The notes: generated by a model from the letters alone, not told the origin. Numbered from the stretch's first letter, positions 15,302 to 24,466 are shown. The stretch: DNA of 64,000 nucleotides from Phycisphaeraceae bacterium (GCA_028284155.1 JANQSF010000098.1:1-64000), one strand, 5' to 3'. Translations and numbers: made by a program.

Positions 15302-16999
15302 ATGCCCTGGACGCTTTACCGCTACATCCTGAAAGACCTGTTGAAGCTGATGGCGTTGTCCGGCGGGGCGTTGCTGGCGGTCATCTCGGTCGCGGTGGCG
15401 ATCAAGCCGTTGGCCGACGGGCTGCTTGAAGCGTCGGCTGTGCCGCGGTTCGTGTTCTACCTCATGCCGACCATGTTGCCGCTGGTGCTGCCGTTCGCCG
15501 GCGCGTTCGCCAGCGTGATGGTCTTTTCACGATTGACGACGGACAACGAGATTCTCGCGTGCTCGGCCGGCGGGATCAGCTATTGGCGGATCCTCATGCC
15601 GATCTACCTGCTCGGCGCGGTGCTGATGGTCACGTTGTTTGGCCTGAGCAACTGGGTCGTGCCGCAATTCTTCCGCAAGGCCGAGTTGATGATCCAGGAA
15701 GACATCACGCGTGTCGTGGTGACCAAGCTCAAGTCGGACCAGACGTTCACGTTCGACAAGTTCTCGCTCTGGGCTGACCAGGCGGAGCAACTCACGCCGA
15801 CGAAGGAGTTTCTCGCGAAGATCAGGAGCGAGGTGCCGCCTTACGCGGTGATCGCGGCGAAGGGCGTCGTCGTCGGTGAGACCGACCGCGACGGCAAGCC
15901 GGTACACGAGTTCACAGCCGAGTCGGCGACGATGCTGCTGTTTCGCGACCGCGGGCAAACAGCCGCGTCGCTCCGCTTGAGCAACGCGTTCGGCTACAAC
16001 GCCGTGAGCGACGAGGCGAGGGACGACGACAAGAAACACAACCCGTGGCAGGGTCGGGTCGGCGATGTGTCGTTCCCCCCCGTTCGGCTGCCGAGTCGTT
16101 TTCAGGACGACCCGGCATTCCTGAGTCGTGAAGAGTTGCAGGAGTTGAGTCGCAAGCCGCTCGAGTACGACCGCGTGCGTGTGCATTGGGAGAAGCTTTG
16201 CCAGGCCATGGCGGCCGAGGTGATGAAGCAGCTTTCGTATGAGACGATCCGCGACCCGGATGGCGATTGGCTGCGACTGCTGGGCGCGGTGCCGGATGAG
16301 ACGTACACGATCCGCGCGCCGCAGGTCGAGGTTCGGCCGAACGGTTTGTTGCTGACGTCGGCGGGTAACCGTCGGGTCGGGATCGATCGAAGACTCAACG
16401 GGACGTTGTCGCGACACTATTCAGCCAAGTCGGCGTGGGTGCGGTTCGAGCCGGGCGCGCCGGCCCCGGAGCCGCGGGCGGTGATCGAACTGACGGAGGC
16501 GGTGGTCGAAGACATCCGCATCGCCGGCGCGCCGCCGCGACACGCGGAGTTGACGCTCGACCCGATGCGCTGGCCGGAGCCGATGCTCGACAAGCAGCGG
16601 GTCAAGCCGCTGAACGACATCCTGGACGAAGCGGGCAAGTCGTTTCTGCACGTGCCGGAGATCGCCAAGCGGCACCGCATCGTGATCGAGCAGCGGGCCA
16701 AGCTCTGGCGGCGAATCGTTTCACAGACGCACGAGCGCGCGGCGCTCGCAATCATCAGCATGCTGGCGTTGTTCGTCTCGGCTGTGCTGGCGATGAGCCT
16801 GCGCGAGACGATGTCGTTGCAAGTTTTCCTGATCGCGTTCGCGCTGACGTTTCTGGCGATCATCGTCACGCACAGCGGTGAGAACCTGCTGATCGAACCG
16901 GACAACGCGATGCCCGTCGGCATCGCCGCGACATGGGCGGGCGTGGTGATCCTGATGGTTGCGTTGTTCGTGACATATCGAAAACTGGCGGATCATTGA
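15302..16999 (+). CDS. LptF/LptG family permease (YjgP/YjgQ), long form
   Basis: 565 residues from ATG 15302; the upstream part of the frame is repeat sequence. N-terminal helices (LYRYILKDLLKLMALSGGAL, then residues about 52-85 and 100-120) and C-terminal helices (about 470-560, ending GIAATWAGVVILMVALFVTY) flank a large periplasmic domain, the YjgP/YjgQ layout. LptF and LptG form the membrane part of the ABC exporter that extracts lipopolysaccharide and passes it to LptC/LptA. E. coli LptF has about 366 residues, so the periplasmic jelly-roll region here carries roughly 200 extra. It is followed by a second permease of the same family. Confidence 0.88.
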   Translation: MPWTLYRYILKDLLKLMALSGGALLAVISVAVAIKPLADGLLEASAVPRFVFYLMPTMLPLVLPFAGAFASVMVFSRLTTDNEILACSAGGISYWRILMPIYLLGAVLMVTLFGLSNWVVPQFFRKAELMIQEDITRVVVTKLKSDQTFTFDKFSLWADQAEQLTPTKEFLAKIRSEVPPYAVIAAKGVVVGETDRDGKPVHEFTAESATMLLFRDRGQTAASLRLSNAFGYNAVSDEARDDDKKHNPWQGRVGDVSFPPVRLPSRFQDDPAFLSREELQELSRKPLEYDRVRVHWEKLCQAMAAEVMKQLSYETIRDPDGDWLRLLGAVPDETYTIRAPQVEVRPNGLLLTSAGNRRVGIDRRLNGTLSRHYSAKSAWVRFEPGAPAPEPRAVIELTEAVVEDIRIAGAPPRHAELTLDPMRWPEPMLDKQRVKPLNDILDEAGKSFLHVPEIAKRHRIVIEQRAKLWRRIVSQTHERAALAIISMLALFVSAVLAMSLRETMSLQVFLIAFALTFLAIIVTHSGENLLIEPDNAMPVGIAATWAGVVILMVALFVTYRKLADH

Positions 17000-17015
17000 G
17001 TATGACGATTCACAC

Positions 17016-17132
17016 CTTCAGCCCCGGCCTTTGGCCGGGGATCGGTCACCGGCGGCGTCCGTCGCGCACGACGCGCCGGGAGTTCGATCGGTTCATGGCG
17101 CGCAGGTCCCCGGCCAGAGGCCAGGGCTGAAG
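17016..17132. repeat. Twin inverted repeat, family I
   Basis: CTTCAGCCCCGGCCTTTGGC (plus CGGGG) faces CCCCGGCCAGAGGCCAGGGCTGAAG across about 65 bp. It fills most of the gap between the two Lpt permease genes. Confidence 0.85.
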
Positions 17133-17167
17133 GGAATCGTGCTCGCTTCGACAGACACGCTTTCGTT

Positions 17168-18379
17168 ATGACCACGATCGACCGTTACATCATCCGTCAG
17201 TTCCTGATCAACTTTGTGATCCTCGCGGTCGTGTTGCTATCGTTCTTTGTGCTGGTCGACTTGGTGTTTGCGCTGGATGAGTTCGTCGAAGCGGGGCGGG
17301 TTTGGGCGGAGCGTTGGGCTGGTGGTGATGACGCGGATGAGCCCGGCCGATGGCAGCGTTTCCTGGGGACGCTCTGGGCGATCGCCGATTTCTATGGGCC
17401 GATGTTGCTGCTGATCATCTGTTGGTTGGCGGGCTTGCTCGTCTCGACGGCGATGGGGTTCACGCTCACGAACCTGTCGCGCAGCGGCGAGTTGATCGCG
17501 ATGGTCACCAGCGGGCTGAGCATGCACCGGTTGGCTGCGCCGATCGTTGTCACCAGCGCCCTGTTGATTGGGCTGACGCTGCTCGATCAGGAGTTGCTCA
17601 TCCCGAAGTTGGCGTCGAAATTGGCGCGCAAGCACTCGCAGGTCGCCGAGCCGATGGTCGACACGTGGGCTGTGCCTTACACGCCCGACTCCGGGCTGAA
17701 CCTGTTCCGCGCGGCGACGTTCGACCCGGACGACGGCGTGCTCCGCGACATCACCGTGCTCGTGCGCGGCAAGAACGGTCGGCTGTCTTGCCGCATCTCG
17801 GCTGAGCACGGCCAGTGGGATGCGCAGCGTGGCGGCTGGTCGCTGACGACCATGAAGGTGCGGGCCATGCAACAGGACCACGCGCAGCCGCGGCCAACTG
17901 CTGGCGCCGTTGAACAGGACTGCGCGACGTTGAAAGACGCCGACGCGCGGGCGGAATGCCTGTGCGGGCGGACGCGGCACACGGGCTTCATCACGACGGA
18001 CCTGTCGCCGCAGGTTTTGCGCGTGCGTCGCGCGGAGTTATTCACCGAGTTCTTGAGCCTGCGCGAGCTGGGCGAGTTGATGAACAACCCCGCAGCCGAG
18101 GCCGACCGCGTGCAGAAGATCATGCACAAGCGGTTCAGCCTGATCGTCGTCAACATCCTGATCGTCGTGATGGGCCTGCCGTTCTTCCTGACACGCGAGC
18201 CGACCAATGTGTTCCTGCAAACCGTCAAGGCCGGCGGCGTCTGCCTCGTCGCGTGGGGCGGCGGGTTCATGCTGTTGCATCTGAACCTGCCCGGCGTGTC
18301 GCCGGTCGTCGCCGCGTGGCTGCCGGTCGTGTTCCTGCTGCCGATCAGTGCGCTGTTGATGATGAGTGTGAAGACGTGA
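17168..18379 (+). CDS. LptF/LptG family permease, second copy
   Basis: 403 residues. The N-terminus IDRYIIRQFLINFVILAVVL followed by FFVLVDLVFALDEFVE is characteristic of LptG. Transmembrane segments lie near residues 15-38, 75-100, 120-145 and in a C-terminal group (about 320-400, including RFSLIVVNILIVVMGLPFFL). The periplasmic middle contains a Cys cluster (CATLKDADARAECLCG) not usual for LptG. With the preceding gene it should form the LptFG heterodimer of the lipopolysaccharide exporter. The LptB ATPase is not in the window. A twin repeat separates the two genes, but they probably share a transcript. Confidence 0.87.
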   Translation: MTTIDRYIIRQFLINFVILAVVLLSFFVLVDLVFALDEFVEAGRVWAERWAGGDDADEPGRWQRFLGTLWAIADFYGPMLLLIICWLAGLLVSTAMGFTLTNLSRSGELIAMVTSGLSMHRLAAPIVVTSALLIGLTLLDQELLIPKLASKLARKHSQVAEPMVDTWAVPYTPDSGLNLFRAATFDPDDGVLRDITVLVRGKNGRLSCRISAEHGQWDAQRGGWSLTTMKVRAMQQDHAQPRPTAGAVEQDCATLKDADARAECLCGRTRHTGFITTDLSPQVLRVRRAELFTEFLSLRELGELMNNPAAEADRVQKIMHKRFSLIVVNILIVVMGLPFFLTREPTNVFLQTVKAGGVCLVAWGGGFMLLHLNLPGVSPVVAAWLPVVFLLPISALLMMSVKT

Positions 18380-18386
18380 GGGGAAG

Positions 18387-18525
18387 GAGAGGCACGAAGG
18401 CACTTAGGCACGAAGGGGTTGTTGATTGGGCATCTGTTTAGCGGCGGCCCTGCGGGCACGTTGCAAAACGATCGCCCCGATCACGACCCTCCGTGCCTCT
18501 GTGCCTCCGTGCCTCCGTGCCTCTC
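18387..18525. repeat. Twin inverted repeat, family J
   Basis: gagaggcacgaaggcactta (ggcacgaagg) faces ccgtgcctctgtgcctccgt (gcctccgtgcctctc). Each arm is a short run of ggcacgNagg units, so this family is built from tandem heptamer-like units rather than a single palindrome. The right arm overlaps the 3' end of the CapK-like gene. Confidence 0.8.
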
Positions 18526-19914
18526 TTCTTCCAGCAGCGACACAAAGTCCTCATACTTCCCGCCCTTGCTGCGCGGGATCTCGTCGACGTAGGTCACGTC
18601 GATCGGGTGTGGGAAGCCCATGCGGTTCTGGATCGCTTCGACGAATCGGCCGCGCTCGTCGTCGGTGAATTCGCGGTCCATGACGATCTTCGCTTCGATG
18701 TGGTCGACGGCGTCCTGGACGAATTGCAGTTGTCGGATCGGGGCGATGTCCTTCCACAGCTTGGCGTGAAAGCCAGGCCAGTGCTTCGACCCGTCGGGCA
18801 GGGTGATCATGTTGCGCTGCCTGCCCATGATGCGGTTGAGCACGGGCAGGCCTCGGCCGCAATCGCACGGCTCGCCCACCTCGGCGTAGTCGCCGATCGC
18901 GTAGCGGATGACAGGCGTCGCGAAGTTGTGCAGCGCGCTGAGGACGACACGACCGACCTCGCCGGGTGCGCAGGGCTGATTGTTTTCATCGAGCACTTCG
19001 ACGAGCACGTTTTCGCTTTGGACGTGGTAGTGCGTGTGGCCTTCGACCGGGCATTGCAGCGCGATGTAGCCGACCTCTTCGCAACTGTACATGTCGGACG
19101 TCGGCACGCCCCACACGTCGCGCACCCAGTCGCGCAGGTCGTCGGGGATCATCTCGCCCATGCTGCGCACTTCGCGCAGGTTGGGGATGTCGTCGCCCGA
19201 CTTGCCGACCGCGTCGCAGTGCATGGCCAACGCGCGGAGGTTGCTCGGGTTGGAGAGCAGGTAGTGCGGGTTTTGCTCGATCAGGAATTCGAGTTGCGTG
19301 GGCATGTCTTCAAAGATGCTCTGCAACGCGGCCGGGCCGGTGTTGTAGAGCATGCGCGTCGCTTGACCCCAGTTCTTCGAGACCTCGCCCGTGCGCGGCA
19401 GGTCGTGCGGGTGGGCGCGGATGGCCGCGAGCTTGCCCGACAGGTCGCGCTTGTGCCAGAAGTGGTCGCGCAGCGTGAACGCCATCCACAACATGTAGCC
19501 CAACTCCGAACGTCGCACGGTGATGGGCGAGCCGGTCGAGCCGGAGGTCACGCGGTTCTCGACGTTGCCGTGTTCCTTAGGGACGGCCAGGGCGTTGAGC
19601 CGTTCGCCGGCGTCCCAGACGCGGTCGCGCGTCAGCAGCGGGAGGTTCGGCCAAAGGTCGCGGACGTCGCCGTCTGCCGGCGACACACCCGCTTCGTCCA
19701 GCAGGTCGCGGTACTCAGGGGAGTGCGTATAGCCATGTGCAACGACGTGCCGCAACTGCGCGAATTGAGCGTCCGCCAATCGTTCGGCGTCCCACCACTG
19801 CGTCTGTTCGAGTTGAAACATGACGGCCGCGAACATCGACGCGTGTTGCGTCGGCACGGCGGGCCATACCAGGCCGGGCACGGCGGAGATCGGAATGGAT
19901 TCTTGAGGCGTCAT
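18481..19914 (-). CDS. PaaK/CapK-type adenylate-forming enzyme
   Basis: 477 residues, cytosolic. ANL-superfamily features: the phosphate-binding loop TSGSTGSPITVRR (residues about 124-136), DMYSCEEVGYIALQCP in place of the YGxTE motif, and the C-terminal ATPVIRYAIGDYAE...CDCGRGLP segment typical of phenylacetate-CoA ligase/CapK relatives, with FHAKLWKDI and RSKGGKYEDFVS at the hinge and C-terminal lid. CapK relatives are common in polysaccharide clusters; the acid substrate is unknown. The last 13 residues (RHGGTEAQRHGGS) are encoded by the family J repeat and are not part of the fold. Confidence 0.87.
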   Translation of the reverse strand: MTPQESIPISAVPGLVWPAVPTQHASMFAAVMFQLEQTQWWDAERLADAQFAQLRHVVAHGYTHSPEYRDLLDEAGVSPADGDVRDLWPNLPLLTRDRVWDAGERLNALAVPKEHGNVENRVTSGSTGSPITVRRSELGYMLWMAFTLRDHFWHKRDLSGKLAAIRAHPHDLPRTGEVSKNWGQATRMLYNTGPAALQSIFEDMPTQLEFLIEQNPHYLLSNPSNLRALAMHCDAVGKSGDDIPNLREVRSMGEMIPDDLRDWVRDVWGVPTSDMYSCEEVGYIALQCPVEGHTHYHVQSENVLVEVLDENNQPCAPGEVGRVVLSALHNFATPVIRYAIGDYAEVGEPCDCGRGLPVLNRIMGRQRNMITLPDGSKHWPGFHAKLWKDIAPIRQLQFVQDAVDHIEAKIVMDREFTDDERGRFVEAIQNRMGFPHPIDVTYVDEIPRSKGGKYEDFVSLLEEERHGGTEAQRHGGS

Positions 19915-19979
19915 GAAGAGGCGTGAATCCAGAGCATATGACCGAGATGGAACGGGAAGGTCCGGTTTTGGCTGACCTA

Positions 19980-20008
19980 TTCGGCTTTCTGCGTCCGATA
20001 GATATAAT
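19980..20008 (+). promoter_or_regulatory. Candidate sigma-70 type promoter of the export cluster
   Basis: A perfect TATAAT at 20003-20008 is preceded at 17 bp by TTCGGC (19980-19985), a weak -35. The 5' leader to the GAF-HlyD gene would be about 135 nt and includes a CGCCCCGGGGCG palindrome near 20037. Inferred from sequence only. Confidence 0.45.
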
Positions 20009-20149
20009 CGTTGTCAACTGATGAAGGCCGGCAGCCCGCCCCGGGGCGAGTCCCATAGGGCTGGTCGGCATATTAACGTAGCATTGACAACGGCTTAGGG
20101 CGAGAGTGATCGCCGCCGTCGCATTGTTTTCCCCAGCGGGCAAGCCCCC

Positions 20150-22048
20150 ATGACACGCGTTCAATCGGCCGTGCCGCCGCAAGCCACGCAGCAGACGATG
20201 TCCGATCTGATCGATCGGCTGTCGCGGTATGAGGGCACGCCGGACCAGTTCCTCCTGCAACTGTTGGCGGTGCAATGCCATACGTCCGGGGCTGAGGGCG
20301 GGGCGATTGTCCACATGGATTCGGGCAAGCCGGAGTTGCTGGCCATCTACCCGCAGCTCGCGGAGAAAGCCGCGCCGCCGTGGTTGGCTGAGGCCGTCAA
20401 GAGCGTGCCCGGCATCATGAAGACCGGTCGCACATCCGTCGTCCCCCTCAATGACGCGAACCAGTTTTACGGCCAGGGCGCGTCGCACCACTTGATCCTC
20501 ATTGCCATCAAGCACGACACGGCGCAGGGCGTCGGCGTGCGCGGGGCAATGGTCTACCACCTGGCGACGGGCAATGCGACGCAACTCGCCCACGCGCAGG
20601 AACGGCTCGAACTGACAGCCAGCCTGCTCAGTCTTTATGAGTTGCGATTGAGCGTGCAGGCGCAGCGCAACGACATGGGTCGGCTGAAGGAAACGATCGA
20701 AGTGCACTCGGTCGTGAACGACTACGAGCGTTTTCAGCCCGCGGCGATGGCCATGTGTAACGAGTTGGCCACGCGGGCGAACGCCAGCCGGGTGTCGATC
20801 GGTTTCAAACGCGGTCGTTACATCCACCTGTTGGCGATGAGCCACACGGAGAACCTCACGCGCAAGACCGCGCTGTCGCAGGCGATCGAGTCGGTGATGG
20901 AAGAGTGCAGCGATCAGGACGTCGAAACCCTGCACCCCGCGCCGAATGAAGCTCCCTATGTGAGTCGCGCGGCCTCCGAACTTTCGCAACGACACGGGCC
21001 TTGCAACGTGCTCAGCCTGCCGCTGCGACGCGGCGGCGAACCGGTCGGCGTGGTCACGCTCGAGCGGCCGGCCGACCAGTCGTTCTCATTGACAGAGGTC
21101 GAAACGCTGCGTCTCGCGTGCGACCTGTGCGCACCCCGGCTGATCGACCTGCAGGAAACAGACCGTTGGGTCGGCGTCCGCGCCGTCAAGGCCACGCAAC
21201 GCGGGCTTGCGACGATCCTCGGCCCGAAGCACACGTGGGCAAAGCTGACCGTCCTGCTGCTGATCACCGCCATCGTCCTGCTGTCGGTCCTGAAGGGGCC
21301 GTACCGCGCCGACGCGTCGTTTGTTATCGAGTCACGCGACTACCGCGTCGTCGCCATGCCTTACGAGGCCGTGTTGGCCGAGGTGAACGTCGAACCCGGC
21401 GACGAGGTGCAAGCGGGGCAGGTGCTGGCCCGGCTCAAGACGTTTGAGTTGGAAAACCAGCGTGTGCAGGCTGTCACGACGTTGGCGCAACTACGACGCG
21501 AGCGCGACGTCCATATCGGCAACGACGAGCGGGCCGACGCGGATATCAAGAGTGCACAGATTCGATCGACCGAGGCGGAGATCGAACTGATCGATCACCA
21601 CCTCGAGCACGCCGAGATCAAGTCGCCGATCGCCGGCGTTGTGATCGAGGGCGACCTCAAACGCCAGATCGACAAGCCGATCGAACTGGGCACGACGTTG
21701 TTCCGCGTCGCGCCGTTGCAGGACCTTTACGGCGACCTGATGGTGCCGGAAGACCAGATCGCCGACGTGTACGAGTTGCAGAAGAAGGGTGAGGCCGGCG
21801 AAGGCACGCTCGCGTTGGCCAGCCACCCCGGCGACTACATCCCGTTCAAGATCGAGCGGATCAACCCGGTCGCCGAGTTGTACCAGCAGCGCAACGTCTT
21901 CCGCGTCCGCGTTCGGCTGGAAGAAACGCGCGACTGGATTCGGCCGGGCAACCAGGGCGTCGCCAAGATCGACCTGGCAGAGAAACACTACGTCTGGATC
22001 TGGACGCGTCCGTTTACGAACTGGGTGCGCATGACGTTCTGGATTTGA
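20150..22048 (+). CDS. GAF-GAF-TM-HlyD membrane fusion protein
   Basis: 632 residues with an unusual architecture. Residues about 10-165 and 195-345 look like two GAF-type sensor domains; the second has NVLSLPLRRGGEPVGVVTLE and ends FSLTEVETLRLACDLCAPRL. One transmembrane helix follows (residues about 364-383, LTVLLLITAIVLLSVLKG). The rest is an HlyD/RND adaptor: a barrel-sandwich half-motif VNVEPGDEVQAGQVLARLKT, a short helical hairpin, the second half AEIKSPIAGVVIEGDL, and beta-barrel strands to the C-terminus. The GAF part is cytosolic and the adaptor part periplasmic. It is first in a three-gene cluster with the M50/HlyD and SecA-like genes. Confidence 0.85.
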   Translation: MTRVQSAVPPQATQQTMSDLIDRLSRYEGTPDQFLLQLLAVQCHTSGAEGGAIVHMDSGKPELLAIYPQLAEKAAPPWLAEAVKSVPGIMKTGRTSVVPLNDANQFYGQGASHHLILIAIKHDTAQGVGVRGAMVYHLATGNATQLAHAQERLELTASLLSLYELRLSVQAQRNDMGRLKETIEVHSVVNDYERFQPAAMAMCNELATRANASRVSIGFKRGRYIHLLAMSHTENLTRKTALSQAIESVMEECSDQDVETLHPAPNEAPYVSRAASELSQRHGPCNVLSLPLRRGGEPVGVVTLERPADQSFSLTEVETLRLACDLCAPRLIDLQETDRWVGVRAVKATQRGLATILGPKHTWAKLTVLLLITAIVLLSVLKGPYRADASFVIESRDYRVVAMPYEAVLAEVNVEPGDEVQAGQVLARLKTFELENQRVQAVTTLAQLRRERDVHIGNDERADADIKSAQIRSTEAEIELIDHHLEHAEIKSPIAGVVIEGDLKRQIDKPIELGTTLFRVAPLQDLYGDLMVPEDQIADVYELQKKGEAGEGTLALASHPGDYIPFKIERINPVAELYQQRNVFRVRVRLEETRDWIRPGNQGVAKIDLAEKHYVWIWTRPFTNWVRMTFWI

Positions 22049-22073
22049 GTCGGACTCGAGGCGTCGTTCCTTT

Positions 22074-22151
22074 GGGTGGCTGTGAATAAGCGAAGCGTTT
22101 CACAGGACAGCGGCCCGTGCCGTGAAACGCTTCGCTTATTCACAGACACCC
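22074..22151. repeat. Twin inverted repeat, family K
   Basis: GGGTGGCTGTGAATAAGCGA (AGCGTTTCAC) faces GTGAAACGCTTCGCTTATTCACAGACACCC across about 17 bp. Another pair lies at 51521-51597 and a single arm at 44883-44913. It sits between the first two genes of the export cluster. Confidence 0.9.
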
Positions 22152-22176
22152 GGTGCATGTGAATGAACGCCCCAAC

Positions 22177-22201
22177 ACGCGTCGCAAGCGACGCGGCTAA
22201 A
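22177..22201. repeat. Single palindrome, family G
   Basis: acgcgtcgcaagcgacgcgg followed by ctaaa, ending 9 bp before the ATG of the M50/HlyD gene, so it lies where the ribosome binding site should be. Confidence 0.7.
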
Positions 22202-22209
22202 TACCAATC

Positions 22210-24402
22210 ATGGCCGTTGACCGACCCACATTTTCCGAGTCCTGGTACCGCGTCGCGGGGATGCGGCCGCGCGTGCGCACGTCGTTGCGGACGTACCGCC
22301 AACACTTTCGCGGGCAGACGTTTCACGTCGTGGAAGACCCGGGCACGAACGACTTCTATCGGCTGAACGAACATACGTATCAGTTCGTCGGCCTGCTTGA
22401 CGGCAAGCGGAAGATCGCCGACGCGTGGGCGATCTGCAACGACACGATGGGCGACCTGGCGCCGACGCAGCCCGAGGTCATCCAGGTGCTCGCCAACCTT
22501 TACCAGATGAACCTGCTCGAGGCCGAGATCACGCCCGACGTGGCCGGCATGTTCGATCGTTTCCGCAAACGCCGTGCGCAGGAGGCGCGCGGCAAGTTGA
22601 TGAACATCCTGTTCCTGCGCATCCCGCTGATCAACCCGAATCGGTTCCTGGACCGTTGGATCAACGCGTTCGGTTGGCTGTTCAGCAAGTGGGGCGTCGG
22701 GCTTTGGCTGGTGCTGTTGGCCGTGGCGTTCAGCCGACTGGTCGGCCACGGCGAGGCGTTGTTTGAATCGACGATGGGCGTGCTGTCGCCGGCCAACCTG
22801 CCGATCCTCGGCGTCTGCTTCGCGATCACCAAGATCATTCACGAGTTCGGCCACGCGTTCGCCTGTAAGAAGTTCGGGCGTGACGCCGGCACGGGCGGGC
22901 AGGTGCACACGATGGGCATCATGTTCCTCGTGCTCATGCCGTTCCCGTACATCGACGCGACCAGCGCCTGGGGCTACCGCAACAAGTGGCACCGCGCGTT
23001 CGTCGGCGCGGCCGGCATGTACGTCGAGATCGGCTTCGCCGCCATCGCCGCCATCTGCTGGTCGTTCACCACGACGGGCACGTTCTTCAACGCCGTCTGT
23101 TACAACGTCATGTTCATCGCGTCGGTCGCGACGATCCTGTTCAATGCCAACCCGCTGATCCGGTTCGACGGCTACTTCATCCTCTGCGACATCCTCGAAC
23201 TGCCCAACCTGATGCAGCAGGCGCAGGGCTACCTCAAGTACCTGTTCAAGCGTTACGCGTACGGCATCAAGCGGGCGCACAACACGGCCACGACGTTCGG
23301 CCAACGCTTCTGGTACTTCGTGTACGGCCACGCGTCGATTGTCTACCGGTTTTTCATCATCACGAGCATCAGTCTGTTCGTGGCCGACCAGTTGTTCTTC
23401 ATCGGCCCGATTTTGGCGGTGATGACGATGACGGGCTTCATCGTCGCGCCGGTGTTCAAGTTCGCCAAGTACCTGTTCACGGCGGGCGAGTTGCAGCGAC
23501 ACCGCGTGCGCGCGATGTCGGTGACGGCCATGATGATCGGCGCCGTGCTCGTCTTCATCGCGGGGCTGAACATGCCCGATTACGTCCGCAGCGAGGGCGT
23601 CGTCGATTCGATCGAGCCGCAGGTCGTCCGTGTACAGGAAGGTGGATTCGTCGTATTCACGATGTCGAGCGGCCAATCGGTCGGGCCGAACGGCCAACAT
23701 GCGTTGATTCAATGTGAAAACGTCCCGCTGGTGCAGTACCACAAGCGGTTGCTGGCCAAGGCCGACGAACTCGAAGCGCACATCCGTCTGGCCCGCACGC
23801 AGGACCCGACATCGCTGGCTAACTACAAAGAGATGTACACTTCGGTCCTGAAAGAGTTGGCGCACGTCGAACGCCGGCTCGCGGAATTGACGCTTTACCC
23901 CACGGTCAACGGCACTTGGGTTTCGCCCAACGTCGATCAGTTCAGGGGTCAGTACGTCCAGCCCGGCGACCCGCTGGGCATGGTGGCCGACCTGAAAAAC
24001 CTGCGCGTCCGTGTCGCGGCCGACCAGTACGTCGCCGCACGGCTGCGCGAAGAGGTCGCCATCGGCAGCGAGGTCGAGATGCGCGTCAAGGGTCGGCCGG
24101 ACCTGCTGGTCAAAGGCCGCGTCGAGCGCATCGGCGAATCGGCCATGACGCACCTGCTCACGCCCGCGCTCGGCTACGCCGGCGGCGGCGAGATGCCCAT
24201 CGACCCCACCGATCCCGAAGGACTGAAAACCTCAGAACCTTATTTCGAGGTGGTCATCGTCCCCGGCGAAGACGGCGAAGGCTGGGAAAACCTGCGTAAC
24301 GGCCAGGTCGTCGTCGCCCGTTTCGCGACGAAGGAAAAACGCCTGGTCGTGCAGTGGTATCGGTCGGTGCGCCAACTGCTGCAGCAACGTTTCCAAATCT
24401 GA
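22210..24402 (+). CDS. PqqD-like / M50 metalloprotease / HlyD fusion membrane protein
   Basis: 730 residues. Residues about 40-105 (YRLNEHTYQFVGLLDGKRKI...LANLYQMNLLEAE) resemble a PqqD-type peptide-binding domain. Membrane segments start near 155. The zinc-protease motif HEFGH is at residues 211-215 and the third-ligand motif NPLIRFDGYF near 313-322, the pattern of site-2 proteases (M50). After the last helix (about 436-455) comes an HlyD-like part: VVDSIEPQVVRVQEGGFVVF, a coiled-coil hairpin (about 505-565), NGTWVSPNVDQFRGQYVQPG and beta-barrel strands. Similar M50-plus-HlyD proteins occur in peptide maturation and export loci. It probably cleaves or guides an exported substrate. Confidence 0.87.
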   Translation: MAVDRPTFSESWYRVAGMRPRVRTSLRTYRQHFRGQTFHVVEDPGTNDFYRLNEHTYQFVGLLDGKRKIADAWAICNDTMGDLAPTQPEVIQVLANLYQMNLLEAEITPDVAGMFDRFRKRRAQEARGKLMNILFLRIPLINPNRFLDRWINAFGWLFSKWGVGLWLVLLAVAFSRLVGHGEALFESTMGVLSPANLPILGVCFAITKIIHEFGHAFACKKFGRDAGTGGQVHTMGIMFLVLMPFPYIDATSAWGYRNKWHRAFVGAAGMYVEIGFAAIAAICWSFTTTGTFFNAVCYNVMFIASVATILFNANPLIRFDGYFILCDILELPNLMQQAQGYLKYLFKRYAYGIKRAHNTATTFGQRFWYFVYGHASIVYRFFIITSISLFVADQLFFIGPILAVMTMTGFIVAPVFKFAKYLFTAGELQRHRVRAMSVTAMMIGAVLVFIAGLNMPDYVRSEGVVDSIEPQVVRVQEGGFVVFTMSSGQSVGPNGQHALIQCENVPLVQYHKRLLAKADELEAHIRLARTQDPTSLANYKEMYTSVLKELAHVERRLAELTLYPTVNGTWVSPNVDQFRGQYVQPGDPLGMVADLKNLRVRVAADQYVAARLREEVAIGSEVEMRVKGRPDLLVKGRVERIGESAMTHLLTPALGYAGGGEMPIDPTDPEGLKTSEPYFEVVIVPGEDGEGWENLRNGQVVVARFATKEKRLVVQWYRSVRQLLQQRFQI

Positions 24403-24438
24403 TCGACACGTGGCGCGTCCGTTGCTCCGACACCCGCC

Positions 24439-24466
24439 GTTTAGCCGCGGAGCTTGCTCCGCACGT
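24439..24466. repeat. Single palindrome, family G-like
   Basis: tttagccgcggagcttgctc (cgcac): the TTTAGCCGCG start of family G with a different palindromic core (GGAGCTTGCTCC). Confidence 0.6.

Noticed and set aside
22117-22145. DnaA-like box TTATTCACA in family K repeats
   Set aside because: One mismatch to the consensus and fixed by the repeat sequence itself, recurring at 44899 and 51586; not taken as evidence of replication function.
21988-24153. 721-codon open frame opposite the M50/HlyD gene
   Set aside because: Composition is typical of an antisense frame (His/Arg/Asp-rich, no hydrophobic core); the plus strand has HEFGH and membrane helices.
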